From: Oidiodendron maius Zn
Lineage: Eukaryota; Ascomycota; Leotiomycetes; Myxotrichaceae
NCBI GenBank assembly: GCA_000827325.1
Contig: KN832873.1
Coordinates: 2,432,245-2,496,244 of the forward strand
DNA length: 64,000 nt
Direction: 5' to 3'
Shown: positions 11,159-21,058 of the stretch, in pieces
Position numbering within the stretch: the stretch's first letter is position 1
How the letters are laid out: each line of letters opens with the position of its first letter
The notes under the pieces: model-generated
Database searches by the model: none
Told to the model about the DNA's origin: nothing
Seen by the model: the letters and a program-made list of their open reading frames with translations, nothing else
Program-made: the position numbers and the translations under genes

Positions 11159-13351
11159 TCATACCCGGGAGTCGCCTCCTAGGTTGAGCCAGCTCATGTC
11201 AGATGAGTGTTGAGCAGTATGGCGATCGGTATGAGGCGGCGGGAACTGGGTCTCCTTGGTATAGTTCCCGCGCCAGTCTCGTCCATCGATGGGGCCCCAG
11301 GAGGTGGTTTCATGTACGCTCGCGGGCACGCCGCTGGAGAAAGCATCGCGCCGGTCGTCGTCTTCGTAGTCCGATTCTGAGTTCAGAGAGTGCGGTCGTT
11401 CGATCTGGCCCGACATCTCTCGCGTAAGGGGGTATTGGCTGGACGTGTGTGCAATGGTCGGACTTCCTGAGGCAACCTTGTTCAGCTCTGGATGGCCGAG
11501 TTTCAATGGAGGTACGACTGCTGAAGGTTGAGTGGCTTGGCTGGGGACCTGGCTTGGTAGTCTCTGTTCCGAATAAAACGATTCGGAATCTCCAGCTGAG
11601 TCCTCATATGTTGTCCGTTTCGAGCCGAACCCGAGAATGTTCATTGCGCTCCCGCCAGACCAATACCTATCCCATCCTGAGCTCCTCCGAGCGCTCCCAC
11701 CTCGACCACCTCTGCTAGCACGAGGTCGGGTGCTGGAGCCTCGCTCATCTGCAGTTGACGGCCCCCGGCCATTGACTGTCGGTTGCTGGAAGTTTCTGTA
11801 AGGCTGTCTCTGAGGTATGGGGTTGCTGATCTCCGCACGGTACTTCTTGTTGAACTGGCTGCTTGCATCGGATCCATTATCACTGCCATTCCCCCTCTTA
11901 TGGCTACCCACTCGGCCCATTAATATCGCTACCGAGTTGAACGACCCCTGTGACCCCTGGGGTTGGTGACTGCGGTACTGTCGAGTAGAAGTCTTGCCCG
12001 ACAGTCCTCTGCCAGGATACTCCGCCACCTCCTTCTCAACACCGGGAATCCCGCTTGCTCGTCGTTGGTGACCAGCATCGGCGTACTCCTGCCGTTTACG
12101 TCGACATCGCAGGAGGAGTAATATGACTATTATTATTAATGCCGCACCTATGATAGATCCGAGGACGGCGACGAGAATCTTTACTGGAAAGGCAGGAGCG
12201 ACTCCAGCGTTGATTGTACCGCTATTAGTTGCAGTGGGACTGGGCGAAGTTGTGGATAAAGGCGTTGACAATGTCGTAGATGATACCGTGGATGAAGCAG
12301 TCGAGGCTACCGATGTGGTGGTCGTGCTCACCTGGTTTTGTTCACCCGGCAGCACTAGTGCTTGTGTTGTATTCAACCAGCTGTTCTCCTTGGCCTGAAA
12401 CATGCACAGAGGGTCCTGGTCGTTTCCACCTGAGAACACAACGAGTCCATTTCCATCGTCGGTGATGGAATAAGAATTCCGTGTCGTCGATGACGCCAAT
12501 GTTCCGTTGTATGCTGGCCAGGTAGCCAGAGTTAGACCAGTGGCCCTATCGACTAGCTCTCTCTTCTCACTCAGCTCGAGCCCTCGTGACACAATAGTTG
12601 CATTCTTAATCGGGTCTGAGTTGTTGTCAACGAGTATGGTGCGATTCACCTGATTGGGCGCAACTGACATGTCGAAGGTGTAGAGCGACTTGCTCCCGTC
12701 ATCACCGAGCATTAGTAGAGCTTTGATCGTTGAGGTATTATATATAGGGTCCGTTAAGCTGGCCCCCGAGTCAAACCATGACAAGGCGGGATTGGGATCG
12801 AAGACCATTGCTCGCGAGCCGTAGATCATCACTGCTTGATTATCCGTCCATGGCATGAGCAGAGGAGAGATCGCGGGTGGTGGTGGCACTTGGGTCTGGT
12901 ATGCTAAGACGCCAAACGGCTCGGACGCCTGGATGGTGAAGGTCTGGGAGGAGAGCTGTTCACTGCCATCCTGCGTGCCGGCATAAACCAGGATCGAATC
13001 TGACACATTGAGATAGACGGCATTATGGTAGAGCCGGTCCTTGGTCACCAGTTGACTGAGCGTTATGGTGTCCCATTTGCCGTCCGCAAACGTAAATCGC
13101 TGGAGGCCTGGGTAGTTGGCATCCGTTGCGGTTCCGCCGACAACCCACAATGCCGCAGAGGCATTTTGCGATGTTGCCCGGACGCAGCACGCTCCCGTTA
13201 CAGGAACGCCCTTGGGCAACTCACTCCATTCCGCCCCGGGCTGGAGATCGAGTGATTGGAGGTGTCCGTCGCTCGAATAACTAAAGAGGGTATTATTATA
13301 TATCACGGTGCAGGCGTCGTCCAGAGAGAACGGGGGGGTGGGGAGCGCCAT
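11159..13351 (-). CDS. Kelch-like single-pass surface protein
   Basis: From the ATG at 13351 (MALPTPPFSLDDACTVIYNN) a single 730-residue frame runs to 11159. The first ~330 residues resemble a kelch/beta-propeller (repeated hydrophobic strands such as ALWVVGGTATD, LVVFSGGN) with many N-glycosylation sequons. A Ser/Thr-rich stalk (SSTVSSTTLSTPLSTTSPSP) follows, then one membrane segment (ILVAVLGSIIGAALIIIVIL) with a basic stop (RCRRKR) and a ~300-residue cytosolic tail rich in Ser, Arg and Gly. This is the layout of a type I cell-surface sensor. Homologues in aspergilli often carry the label pre-mRNA splicing factor CLF1, which this architecture contradicts. The frame continues upstream to 13384 with a GTG only. 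A signal-peptide exon is expected upstream but I could not find one. Confidence 0.75.
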   Translation of the reverse strand: MALPTPPFSLDDACTVIYNNTLFSYSSDGHLQSLDLQPGAEWSELPKGVPVTGACCVRATSQNASAALWVVGGTATDANYPGLQRFTFADGKWDTITLSQLVTKDRLYHNAVYLNVSDSILVYAGTQDGSEQLSSQTFTIQASEPFGVLAYQTQVPPPPAISPLLMPWTDNQAVMIYGSRAMVFDPNPALSWFDSGASLTDPIYNTSTIKALLMLGDDGSKSLYTFDMSVAPNQVNRTILVDNNSDPIKNATIVSRGLELSEKRELVDRATGLTLATWPAYNGTLASSTTRNSYSITDDGNGLVVFSGGNDQDPLCMFQAKENSWLNTTQALVLPGEQNQVSTTTTSVASTASSTVSSTTLSTPLSTTSPSPTATNSGTINAGVAPAFPVKILVAVLGSIIGAALIIIVILLLLRCRRKRQEYADAGHQRRASGIPGVEKEVAEYPGRGLSGKTSTRQYRSHQPQGSQGSFNSVAILMGRVGSHKRGNGSDNGSDASSQFNKKYRAEISNPIPQRQPYRNFQQPTVNGRGPSTADERGSSTRPRASRGGRGGSARRSSGWDRYWSGGSAMNILGFGSKRTTYEDSAGDSESFYSEQRLPSQVPSQATQPSAVVPPLKLGHPELNKVASGSPTIAHTSSQYPLTREMSGQIERPHSLNSESDYEDDDRRDAFSSGVPASVHETTSWGPIDGRDWRGNYTKETQFPPPHTDRHTAQHSSDMSWLNLGGDSRV

Positions 13352-13984
13352 GGAGGTGAATAGAGGATCCCGTCGAGCTCCCACCCGAAGGGATGGCTGA
13401 ATCGTCGTCTGCGGATCAATTGGCAGAGGGATGTGCTCCTGGGTCGTGCAACTGGCCTGCTGTCGCTCTCTATCGCGGCATAATTATATCGGCAGGAAGA
13501 GGAGTTGTAAGTGTCGATGTCGAACGAGGTGACGAGCGGAGGTCCGCAGTGAGGTCGAGAGATGGCAGCGCACGTACACTGTCAAAGTGTCCAGGCGGCT
13601 GGTTGTCGTGTGCTGTTGGAAGAGAGAGCGTCGGGATGGAGTTGAGCGACGACGAGTGGATGACCAACAGGAAACGGCCTGAGAGCGACGAGAGTGGCCA
13701 GACGAGTGAGGTGGAAGGGAGAGTTCACCAGGGGCGAAGGGTGCCCTAGCACTCGTCACCACTGGAAATAGGGATTGCGCCCTGATCTTGCCCGCATGTG
13801 GGAGGGATCCGTCTAAGTGAAACGCTGGGGGAGACGCCCTGGCTCAGGGGCAGGGTGAGCGGTGACTTCGCGCACTTGGTGGCAGGATGAATGGAGATGG
13901 TGGTGTTACGCGCTTCGACTGGAGTTTCGTGCACGAACCGCCATGACCAGAAACATGTTCTCCCAAACATTGCTCACCCGCATC

Positions 13985-14022
13985 TCCATCGCCATCGCCA
14001 TCGTCATCGTCATCACCATCCT
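13985..14022. repeat. (CATCNC)n microsatellite
   Basis: Imperfect tandem CATCGC/CATCGT/CATCAC hexamers and trimers cover about 38 bp in the non-coding region left of the bHLH gene. Confidence 0.7.
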
Positions 14023-14813
14023 CATTCACAACCACCAGCGACCGCCCATCGTCACCGCTGCGAGAGATCACGGACCGCACGAGCCCTAGTGAGGGGCGAG
14101 GCCCCTGCACTGCAGAGGCTCAGACCCCGTCACCATACTACCCTCTGTGCAACTCTCCTCCGTAGACCTGCGATTCTGACCGTGGCGAGCGTCTTCTGAC
14201 TGTAACCGTTTGGTGCGCTCCGATACGATCTCGTCCTCATTATCGACACTTTGCACCCCGTCATGGTTGTTCCCCTCCGACAGGCCACTACCGAGGAGCC
14301 AGAACATGTCACACAACTCGTAGCAGCGATGACGTTGATCAGCCGCGCTGAGTCTCAGGCACAAGGCGGGGAGAGGAGGCGGTTGAAGGAGAGAAGCATC
14401 TGTGCCGTGTCCTCGTCTCTCATCCCCCGTCCCAAAAGTATGAACCCATGCCTTAAATCCCCGACCCCTCAAAATGCGATCTGCCCTCTGTCACCCCTTC
14501 AGCATCCTCTCTATACCCTCGATCTCCGCCCTCCCATTCCCTTCTGCCCTTTTCATCCAGATCTTCAGCCGTTAAACAGGGCCGACGCTGGGCAGATTCT
14601 CGCTCGACCACTCTCCTCTAGTTCATGTCCCCTCTCGGGTCGCCCGTCAACGCGCGCGCATAGGGTTGTCGTAGCGGCAGTCCCGCTGAAGCTCTCCACT
14701 GGCCGAAGCCACCCGGCCCATCACAGCGACTTCCAGCTGGAGCGCGACGATCCTCATCATTATCCATCCCGTCCATCGATGGCTGACGTTGTATGCGCCA
14801 ACCAGGCGGTGGT

Positions 14814-14832
14814 GTACGGTACTGTACCGTAC
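14814..14832. repeat. Perfect 8-bp-arm palindrome GTACGGTA-CTG-TACCGTAC
   Basis: Arms 14814-14821 and 14825-14832 are exact inverted copies around a 3-base centre. The core GTACGGTAC recurs in the same intergenic region at 17098-17106. It could be a dimeric protein-binding site or a short hairpin; no factor is known to me. Confidence 0.6.
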
Positions 14833-15003
14833 CGGGAGAAGAGGGGAAACGGCACCAGCGAGGGGCAACTCGAAGGGCAAGTCGAGGCGCAACTCGAGGA
14901 GGGGAATGATTTCCTCCAGAGAGATGACTTTACATGCTGTCCACTGTCCTCTGTACATCTTTTGCGTCCCCCCCGTATTCCACTGTGCGGCGACTTGGCT
15001 CAT

Positions 15004-15009
15004 CACGTG
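15004..15009. promoter_or_regulatory. CACGTG E-box upstream of the palcA-type gene
   Basis: A perfect CACGTG, the site type bound by Pho4/NUC-1-class bHLH factors, lies 2.4 kb upstream of the bHLH gene. Autoregulation is only a guess, since the hexamer is common and also occurs elsewhere in the window. Confidence 0.25.
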
Positions 15010-17094
15010 CCTGGCCCGAGATGATGGGCCGGAAACGGAGTGGTCGGTAAAGTACTGCAGCAGCAGCAGTGTTGTGGGGACAGCAGGTGTACTTCCCACT
15101 GTAGCTTACTCTCCTTGGTCAACCGTAGAGATACAGTAGCTTGAACCCTCCAAGCGCCTCTAGAAGGTCGCTAAAGTGATCTTGCATCCCGCGGCGGCCG
15201 TGCATCCTGGGTCAGGTCACTATTCCCTCCTAAGCAAAACTCTCAGCGAGCATTCGGTGCTGCAGTGGGGCAGAAGATGGGTCTTAGAAGATCTTGCCCC
15301 AGCCACGCATCCACTTTCGGCGTGGGAAGGGTGTTGCGTATGATTGGGTGTGCTGCACGGTGCGCGAGAAGCAGTTGTGGCGTCGAGTGTGCGTGTCTGA
15401 AAGAAAATAGTTCGGGCAGGAGAGGGTAGGAGGGCTTTCGGGGGTGGAGAGGGAGACTGGGGGTGGATAGAGAAGAGAGCAGCTGGTCGAGAAAGAAGAA
15501 ACAGTACCAAGCGTCATTGACAAATGACATCCGTGTCACAAGACAAGTTCTCCCGCCATTCTTCCTGAGACAGAAGCAAGTGTGTAAGAGATGGTCGCCA
15601 GTGCGTCTCTAGGGAGGTCGGTATTTCCCTCACCATGGGGGTGATAGGAAGGGGTCACTTTAAAAACAGCCCAGATCCTTCGATTCACCCCCGGCTAACG
15701 ACGCCCGAGGCTGTCGCTGCTTTGATTATGGCCAGACGGCTAAGAGGGTGCGGAGAGTCCGCTGCACTGGTAGGTGGTTTATGGATGCAAGGACGGTCCT
15801 CTCCTTTTTAATATCGAAGACTGCAAAATAAATGAAAATTTTAAAAATAAACCGAAAGCATGACAGAACGAGTGGAGAGTATGTGGTCGTCGCGAGGGAG
15901 GAATAGCGGGTACCCCCCCATTGGTGAGAATAACGAGGAATAGCGAGGAGACCCAACCTCTCCTATCGAACTGCCAAAACGCCTATCAGATCCATCTTGT
16001 TTTACAATAGGGAATTCCTCTGCGGAGGCATGTGCCTCGGTACCGGAGCCCCCAGCTAAAGTATCCCATACCTGGATATGCCTTTGAAACCGATCCTGTC
16101 CTTGTAGTCCTGAGGGCTTGTCGGCCTTTCACCAGGTGGGAAGATCTAAAAGTTTTCCAGCCATAAGGCTTAGAGTAGACGGGAGATGTAACGTGAGCAT
16201 CACTAGAACTGTTCGGGGCGGGTCTCCTAGAGGCGGTACCTCAACGATATACAAGTATACAACACTGTAGTGTATATCCCTGAAGGTGGATACAGGTCTA
16301 GTAATCGTGACTAGACCACAGAGAGGAGCTCGAGAGAGAATTTTACTCCCTCATCCATGGCCTTGAATCACAGGCCGGCCACGAAGCCTCAACTCGATCC
16401 GGGACGTCGAGAGAACGCATAGAGGGAATCGAAAAACGCCCAACTGCCCAAATAATGCCATGGCATATTGAGTTGCAGTGAATAGTGGTATTATTCCAGG
16501 CTGACTGTTCCTGGACCTTAACATCGTCTCCGCCTGTCTTCGGGGGGCGGGTAAAAGCGGCAGGACTACTTTCCCAATCAGGCATTCCGCCGGGTAACGC
16601 CCTTTTCTAGTCGCACCACCGTAAGATCAGGATACAACGGCCTCAAGCATACATGTTCAAGGCGCCACCGCAGACAGCTTGCCAGCAGAGCGACACGCTG
16701 ACCCAGGCGTGTAATGGGTCCCGGAGAGGGCATATATCGCATCGAGTCGATCTCTAATCCCCTCTCCCATACTACACTAGGCGGCACACAAGGCAGCTCA
16801 TTCGATCCAGCTTCCCAGGGCACACCTCGACGTGGGACAACACCCTGCAGACCATCTCCCCCAGCGACGTTCTGCAGGCGACATGGATACTTCATAGACA
16901 ACCCCCACATCCTTCGCCGTGAACCCTCCTCGGACAGACCAACCGACGCTCTCAAACCTTCGCAGGCCAGAGGCAAAACATCCTCCGCTGGCTCCACTCT
17001 TTCTGCCAGTTGCCCGTCCTCATTCGTGCGCGCCCGGCTTGGGGAGAGACTCGTAGTCGGACGGGCCCTAAGATCCAGAATTTTACCTGAATCT

Positions 17095-17109
17095 CCCGTA
17101 CGGTACGGG
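17095..17109. repeat. Palindrome CCCGTAC-G-GTACGGG
   Basis: Seven-base arms 17095-17101 and 17103-17109 are exact inverted copies around a single G. It shares the GTACGGTAC core with the palindrome at 14814-14832 and lies 320 bp upstream of the bHLH start codon. Confidence 0.6.
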
Positions 17110-17428
17110 CTCCCCCTCCATTCTGCGCGACGGTGAAGTCCCTCCTCTCCTCCTCCTTCTCGTCGACGCGGCTCTCTCCTTCTCCCTCCTCTCCTCCTCA
17201 ACTCGCCCCCGTCTCGTAGGGGTTTTGCGGGCGTCGTGGGAACTCCCCTTTCAATCGCCCCTCCTGCCCCCCTGCTGCGCTCCGTGTCGGCCGGCTGGTG
17301 ATACGATTCCTGGACGCTGTCGCTATCGCCGCGCACAATCTCCCAGGTGATAATCTCTCGAGGCTCGCCAAACCGTCAGCCCGCCTCCCGACCAGCACAA
17401 GAGCATCGAGCTGCCTCGACCCAGGATT

Positions 17429-19473
17429 ATGGACTCCTCCAGTGCCTGGAACAACATGGATCCGACTTTATCGGTCTCATCGCACGATGATTTCCAGCAG
17501 TTCTTGGACATGGGGATGAACAACCTTGGCGACAGCCTGCACTTCGACTTCCCGGACTTTAACGGCCAACCAGGCCAGGGTGGGCAATTGATGCAACAAG
17601 AAGATGGAGAGCGCATGGAATCGCGAATGGATGGAGCTCATGGAGCTATGAGCCATGATACGCCGATGCAGGAACATATACCTGCCATGACCGCAGCGGG
17701 GAGCCACACAACCATCCCAGGCCCGACGAGCAACAGGCAATCGTCGAGCGGGAGTATCGTGGAAATCGACGCCCAGATCCAATACCTGCAACAGCAGAGG
17801 CAACAACGCCAGATGCAAGAGCAGCAGAAGTATTATGCGCGGAATGGCATGATCCCCCCAACCCCGAATAGCGTGGAGCTGCACGGCAACAACGGTCAAT
17901 TCTATCCCCAGTCAGATCCTCAACAGCAGGCCATGTACGAGCGATTTCGAATGCAGGTTAAGGACCAAGAGGTGAGCAAGGCTCGTGACTTCCTGATGTT
18001 ACACGACTGACGCAGAAACAGATGGCTTTCACTCCCCTTGTGTCCCCCGCAGTTACCCCTCTCGATGCGCACTTTAATATTCCCGAATATACAGTTCCAG
18101 GAGCCTACTTTAGCCCCCTCAGCTCTCCTGCGCTTCACGCGCAGAACGAGCATGCTTCGGCATATGAGCAGTTGCATTCGAATACCACCAATTCGCCAGT
18201 TGACATGAATCTTGATTCCCACTCCGCCCCTCCGAGCTCAACCATACAAGCCAAGTCCGCCAGGAAACCACAACAGCAGAAGCCGAGAGGGGCTCGGAAG
18301 GTACAGCAATCACCAATCACCAAACCACGGAAAGGAAAGAAGGGTTCAAGCACCAACATTCCTGCCCAAGCGTTAGGGGATATCTTAGAGCCCGAGAATC
18401 CTGGAGTCACTCGTTCCAAGGCGACCAGTTCTTCTCATTCCACGGCCAGCACAGAAGGCTCAGAGAATGGCTCGATATCTCCCGAACATTTATCATTTAT
18501 GGCCCCACCACCTGTCCCGGTACAACCATCGTCAGCGAGTAGGTCGCCATACGTCCAGCCACGGAAGGATCCAAGAACAGAACGTCTCGCCCTCGGATCG
18601 CCAGCTACACCAGCGTCGTTAATGAGACTCACGCAATCTCCTGCGACGAACCAGTTAGCATTATCCCACGATATGGATGTAGATGATCAGGGGATTGAAG
18701 CATTCGCCTTGCCAGAAGCTGCGAATGATACTCGACCTCCGATTTCGCGGATTGAATCTCAGTCGGATGGTCAAGTCACACCTACTCTCTCCTCTTCCGG
18801 TGCCAAATCTGCTGGCTTCCCACCCTTACCATCCCCCGGCTTTACCCGTCCCAGAGGTACGACATCAGCCACCCAAAGCCCTCAGATCGATCCAATGAAT
18901 GAGACGAGCGGGTCACGCAAGACCCCTCAAATTGCCCCTCGAGGCTCTAAGAAGAGATTCAGCAGCTCGGTTCTTGCTTCGCCAGCTCTGTTGCCAAGAA
19001 TATCTCCAAGTATCAAACCGCTTCTTCCTGGGGGTGGCACTGTGTCTGATGATACAGCATCACTTCTACTAGCATCCAAGTCTAACTATCAGAATATTCT
19101 GGAGGGGACACATCTGCCCGGGGTCTCCTATCCCACGGAGCTATCTACGAATCTCACATCAAAACGCACATCCCACAAGATCGCAGAGCAAGGCCGAAGA
19201 AACCGGATCAACTCTGCGCTCCAGGAGATTGCTACATTATTACCTCGGAACAACTCTAAAGATAGCGGAGGCGAGAAGAGCGGTAGTGGTGATGGCGAGA
19301 ACCCCGAAGGCGGAACCACCAAGGGTACTGCGCAGAGCGCAAACAGCAAGGCGAGCACCGTCGAGCTAGCTATCGAGTACATTAAGCAACTGAAGAAGGA
19401 TCTTGAGGACGCGACCAAGAGAGCGGATGAAGCGGAGAAGAAGCTTTCTACCAAGGTTGAAGTCGAGGCCTAA
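17429..19473 (+). CDS. bHLH transcription factor, palcA/NUC-1/Pho4 type
   Basis: Two exons (17429-17971 and 18022-19473, 50 bp intron) encode 664 residues. The carboxy part holds the DNA-binding region SKRTSHKIAEQGRRNRINSA with the His, Glu and Arg of bHLH proteins that read CACGTG, helix 1 ending in IATLLP, a long Gly/Ser/Glu-rich loop, helix 2 (STVELAIEYIKQLKKDL) and a charged coiled tail. The insertion in the loop is typical of NUC-1/Pho4/PalcA, nuclear activators of phosphate acquisition genes under phosphate limitation. The rest is Ser/Pro/Gln-rich, with a Gln-rich helix in exon 1 (IQYLQQQRQQRQMQEQQK) and many SP sites suited to cyclin-dependent kinase control. Aspergillus homologues are also labelled GlcD gamma. 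Confidence 0.88.
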
Positions 19474-20077
19474 TTGTCGAAAATACGATACGACTCGGGA
19501 GCTGTGGAGTTAATGATACCTTGATATGTGTTTTATGTCTAATGATTGGGCGGCTAATCTTATAAAATCTCACGGGATGTGGGAAGGTCTTTTCTGCTAC
19601 TAGCTATGTTACCAGTAGAGTTATTCGAAGTGTTTATGGCTGACGGGGAGGGCGGTGTACTTCGAGTGGTCATGAAAGGATGGCAACCACTCAGGCAATT
19701 GAGGGCATCCAAGATTAATGTGCACATACAATCGCATAATAATTGAGAAATGAATACGTTTCAAAGTCTGCGATTTTCTTCTCTTCCTTGAAGTATCGAC
19801 CTAACCCGGTCGCGAACAAAGCCCGGAGAATGGCTTACACGTATGATGCTGCTTGTGTGCGTCTAATCTTCACCCACAAGACACTGCAAGGTAACTCCCC
19901 CCTGCCACACCAAAGGGCACAAAGGGGGTACTCTTCCGCATCCCTTTAATCGGGTCATGGCTATTCTTGATCTCGACGAAGAGATACTTTCAACCCTACC
20001 TCACGCCATCTCCACCGAAACTTTCTTTCCTAGCCAGCCCTTCAGTTCACTTCTTTACTCCTCATACTTCACGTCCC
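19474..20077. other. Convergent intergenic region
   Basis: Lies between the 3' ends of the bHLH gene and pcc1; no gene recognised. Confidence 0.55.
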
Positions 20078-20446
20078 TTAATCCTTTCCCAGAACATCAA
20101 CATCCAACTCCTCCATAACGCCCAACACAACGCCCAGGCTCTCCATGAACCCATTCACAGCGACACGCAGCATGCGGTTCGTCGTTGCCTTGTACTCCGT
20201 CCTAAGCACCGTCTCCCCCCGCGTCCCGGGGCTCGGGGAGACGGTAGAGAATGAGCGCCGCACGAGGGGCGATAGTTCTTCATCGACGCGCAGAGACTGA
20301 AGCGCTGCGGAAGCCAGACGGGCGGTGGGAAGAGGTACGGAGATTGTTCTGTGGCGGGGGTTAGAAGATGGAGAAATTGGAAGAGGGGGATTTGGAGGGG
20401 GGAGCGACATTGAGCAGGGGAAGTCCGGATCTGGATGGGTCGACAT
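20078..20446 (-). CDS. Pcc1, EKC/KEOPS complex subunit
   Basis: A 122-residue uninterrupted frame from the ATG at 20446 (MSTHPDPDFPCSMSLP). It matches the CTAG/Pcc1 family: a strand HRTISVPLPTARLASAALQS, the motif LSPLVRRSFSTV, and the helix-rich end RTEYKATTNRMLRVAVNGFM followed by LGVVLGVMEEL. Pcc1 is the dimerising small subunit of the KEOPS complex, which makes the t6A modification at position 37 of ANN-decoding tRNAs and affects telomeres and transcription. An in-frame upstream ATG at 20551 would add 35 residues, but the family is short and the upstream part is not conserved-looking. It is divergent from cdc14, 612 bp away. Confidence 0.85.
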   Translation of the reverse strand: MSTHPDPDFPCSMSLPPPNPPLPISPSSNPRHRTISVPLPTARLASAALQSLRVDEELSPLVRRSFSTVSPSPGTRGETVLRTEYKATTNRMLRVAVNGFMESLGVVLGVMEELDVDVLGKD

Positions 20447-21058
20447 TGTGATTGTGGCTGCGGCCGCTGAGAATACGGGATATTTGCCTGGAATATGCGC
20501 CGCGTGCAATAAGCTGTAGAGTAGAGCCTCGAACTTCCTCTTGAAAGGCACGTCAATGCGGGATGTCGACTTGGTTTCCAGATCCAGAAGCGATTTCCGG
20601 TGGGGGAGTTGCTGTGGTAACCCACCACATTACCTAAACCCTGAAGATAACTCAGGGGACCAATCAAACAACAATTCCTTCAGGCACACTAGCTATTTCC
20701 AGAAGCAGCACAAACAACCACAAACCTCTTCCAGACCGAGACAAAACATTCTCTTCTTCCTCCTGGCCGCACTTCATCGTTCCAACACCTTCGTCCCAGG
20801 GCCGTCTCTTGACCATCTGCTACAGAACTATCCATACTCCGCTTCTCTCTCAAGGTTATGTTTATGTTTTGAAGTTATCCCATCTGCTGGTGTCTCCCCT
20901 CTCGCTCGCCACAAGACAGCGCTTCTCCCGCCCTCTGCGGTGCTTGCAATAGATACCTTGAGTGTCTCTATACTTCGACTACACTCTAACAGTTATAATA
21001 TTGCATTCTTCTCGTCTTTCCCAATTGTGAGCTCTCCGGGACAGGGACAACGTCGAAG
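20447..21058. other. Divergent promoter region of pcc1 and cdc14
   Basis: About 610 bp with no supported gene. Pyrimidine-rich runs near 20740-20950 fit a cdc14 leader. Confidence 0.55.

Larger units (their letters stand above)
13352..17428. other. 4 kb divergent control region between the surface protein and palcA-type genes
   Basis: No convincing gene. Several ORFs of 100-257 codons occur, but they are low in complexity, have no domain and overlap each other. The region holds a (CATCGC)-type microsatellite, two GTACGGTAC-containing palindromes, a CACGTG and, in the last 300 bp, CT-rich leader-like tracts (17140-17215). It likely contains a long promoter and long 5' UTRs, possibly with 5' introns or a missed signal-peptide exon for the gene to the left. 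Confidence 0.6.

Noticed and set aside
11159-13351. Label as pre-mRNA splicing factor CLF1
   Set aside because: Aspergillus databases use this label, but CLF1 is an all-helical HAT-repeat protein; this protein has beta-propeller-like repeats and a membrane segment.
14251-15024. 257-codon plus-strand ORF in the bHLH upstream region
   Set aside because: Pro/His/Arg-rich with no family signature, overlapped by antisense ORFs, and contains regulatory palindromes.
16578-17336. 252-codon minus-strand ORF upstream of the bHLH gene
   Set aside because: It is the antisense of a CT-rich leader; Arg/Gly-rich composition, no domain.
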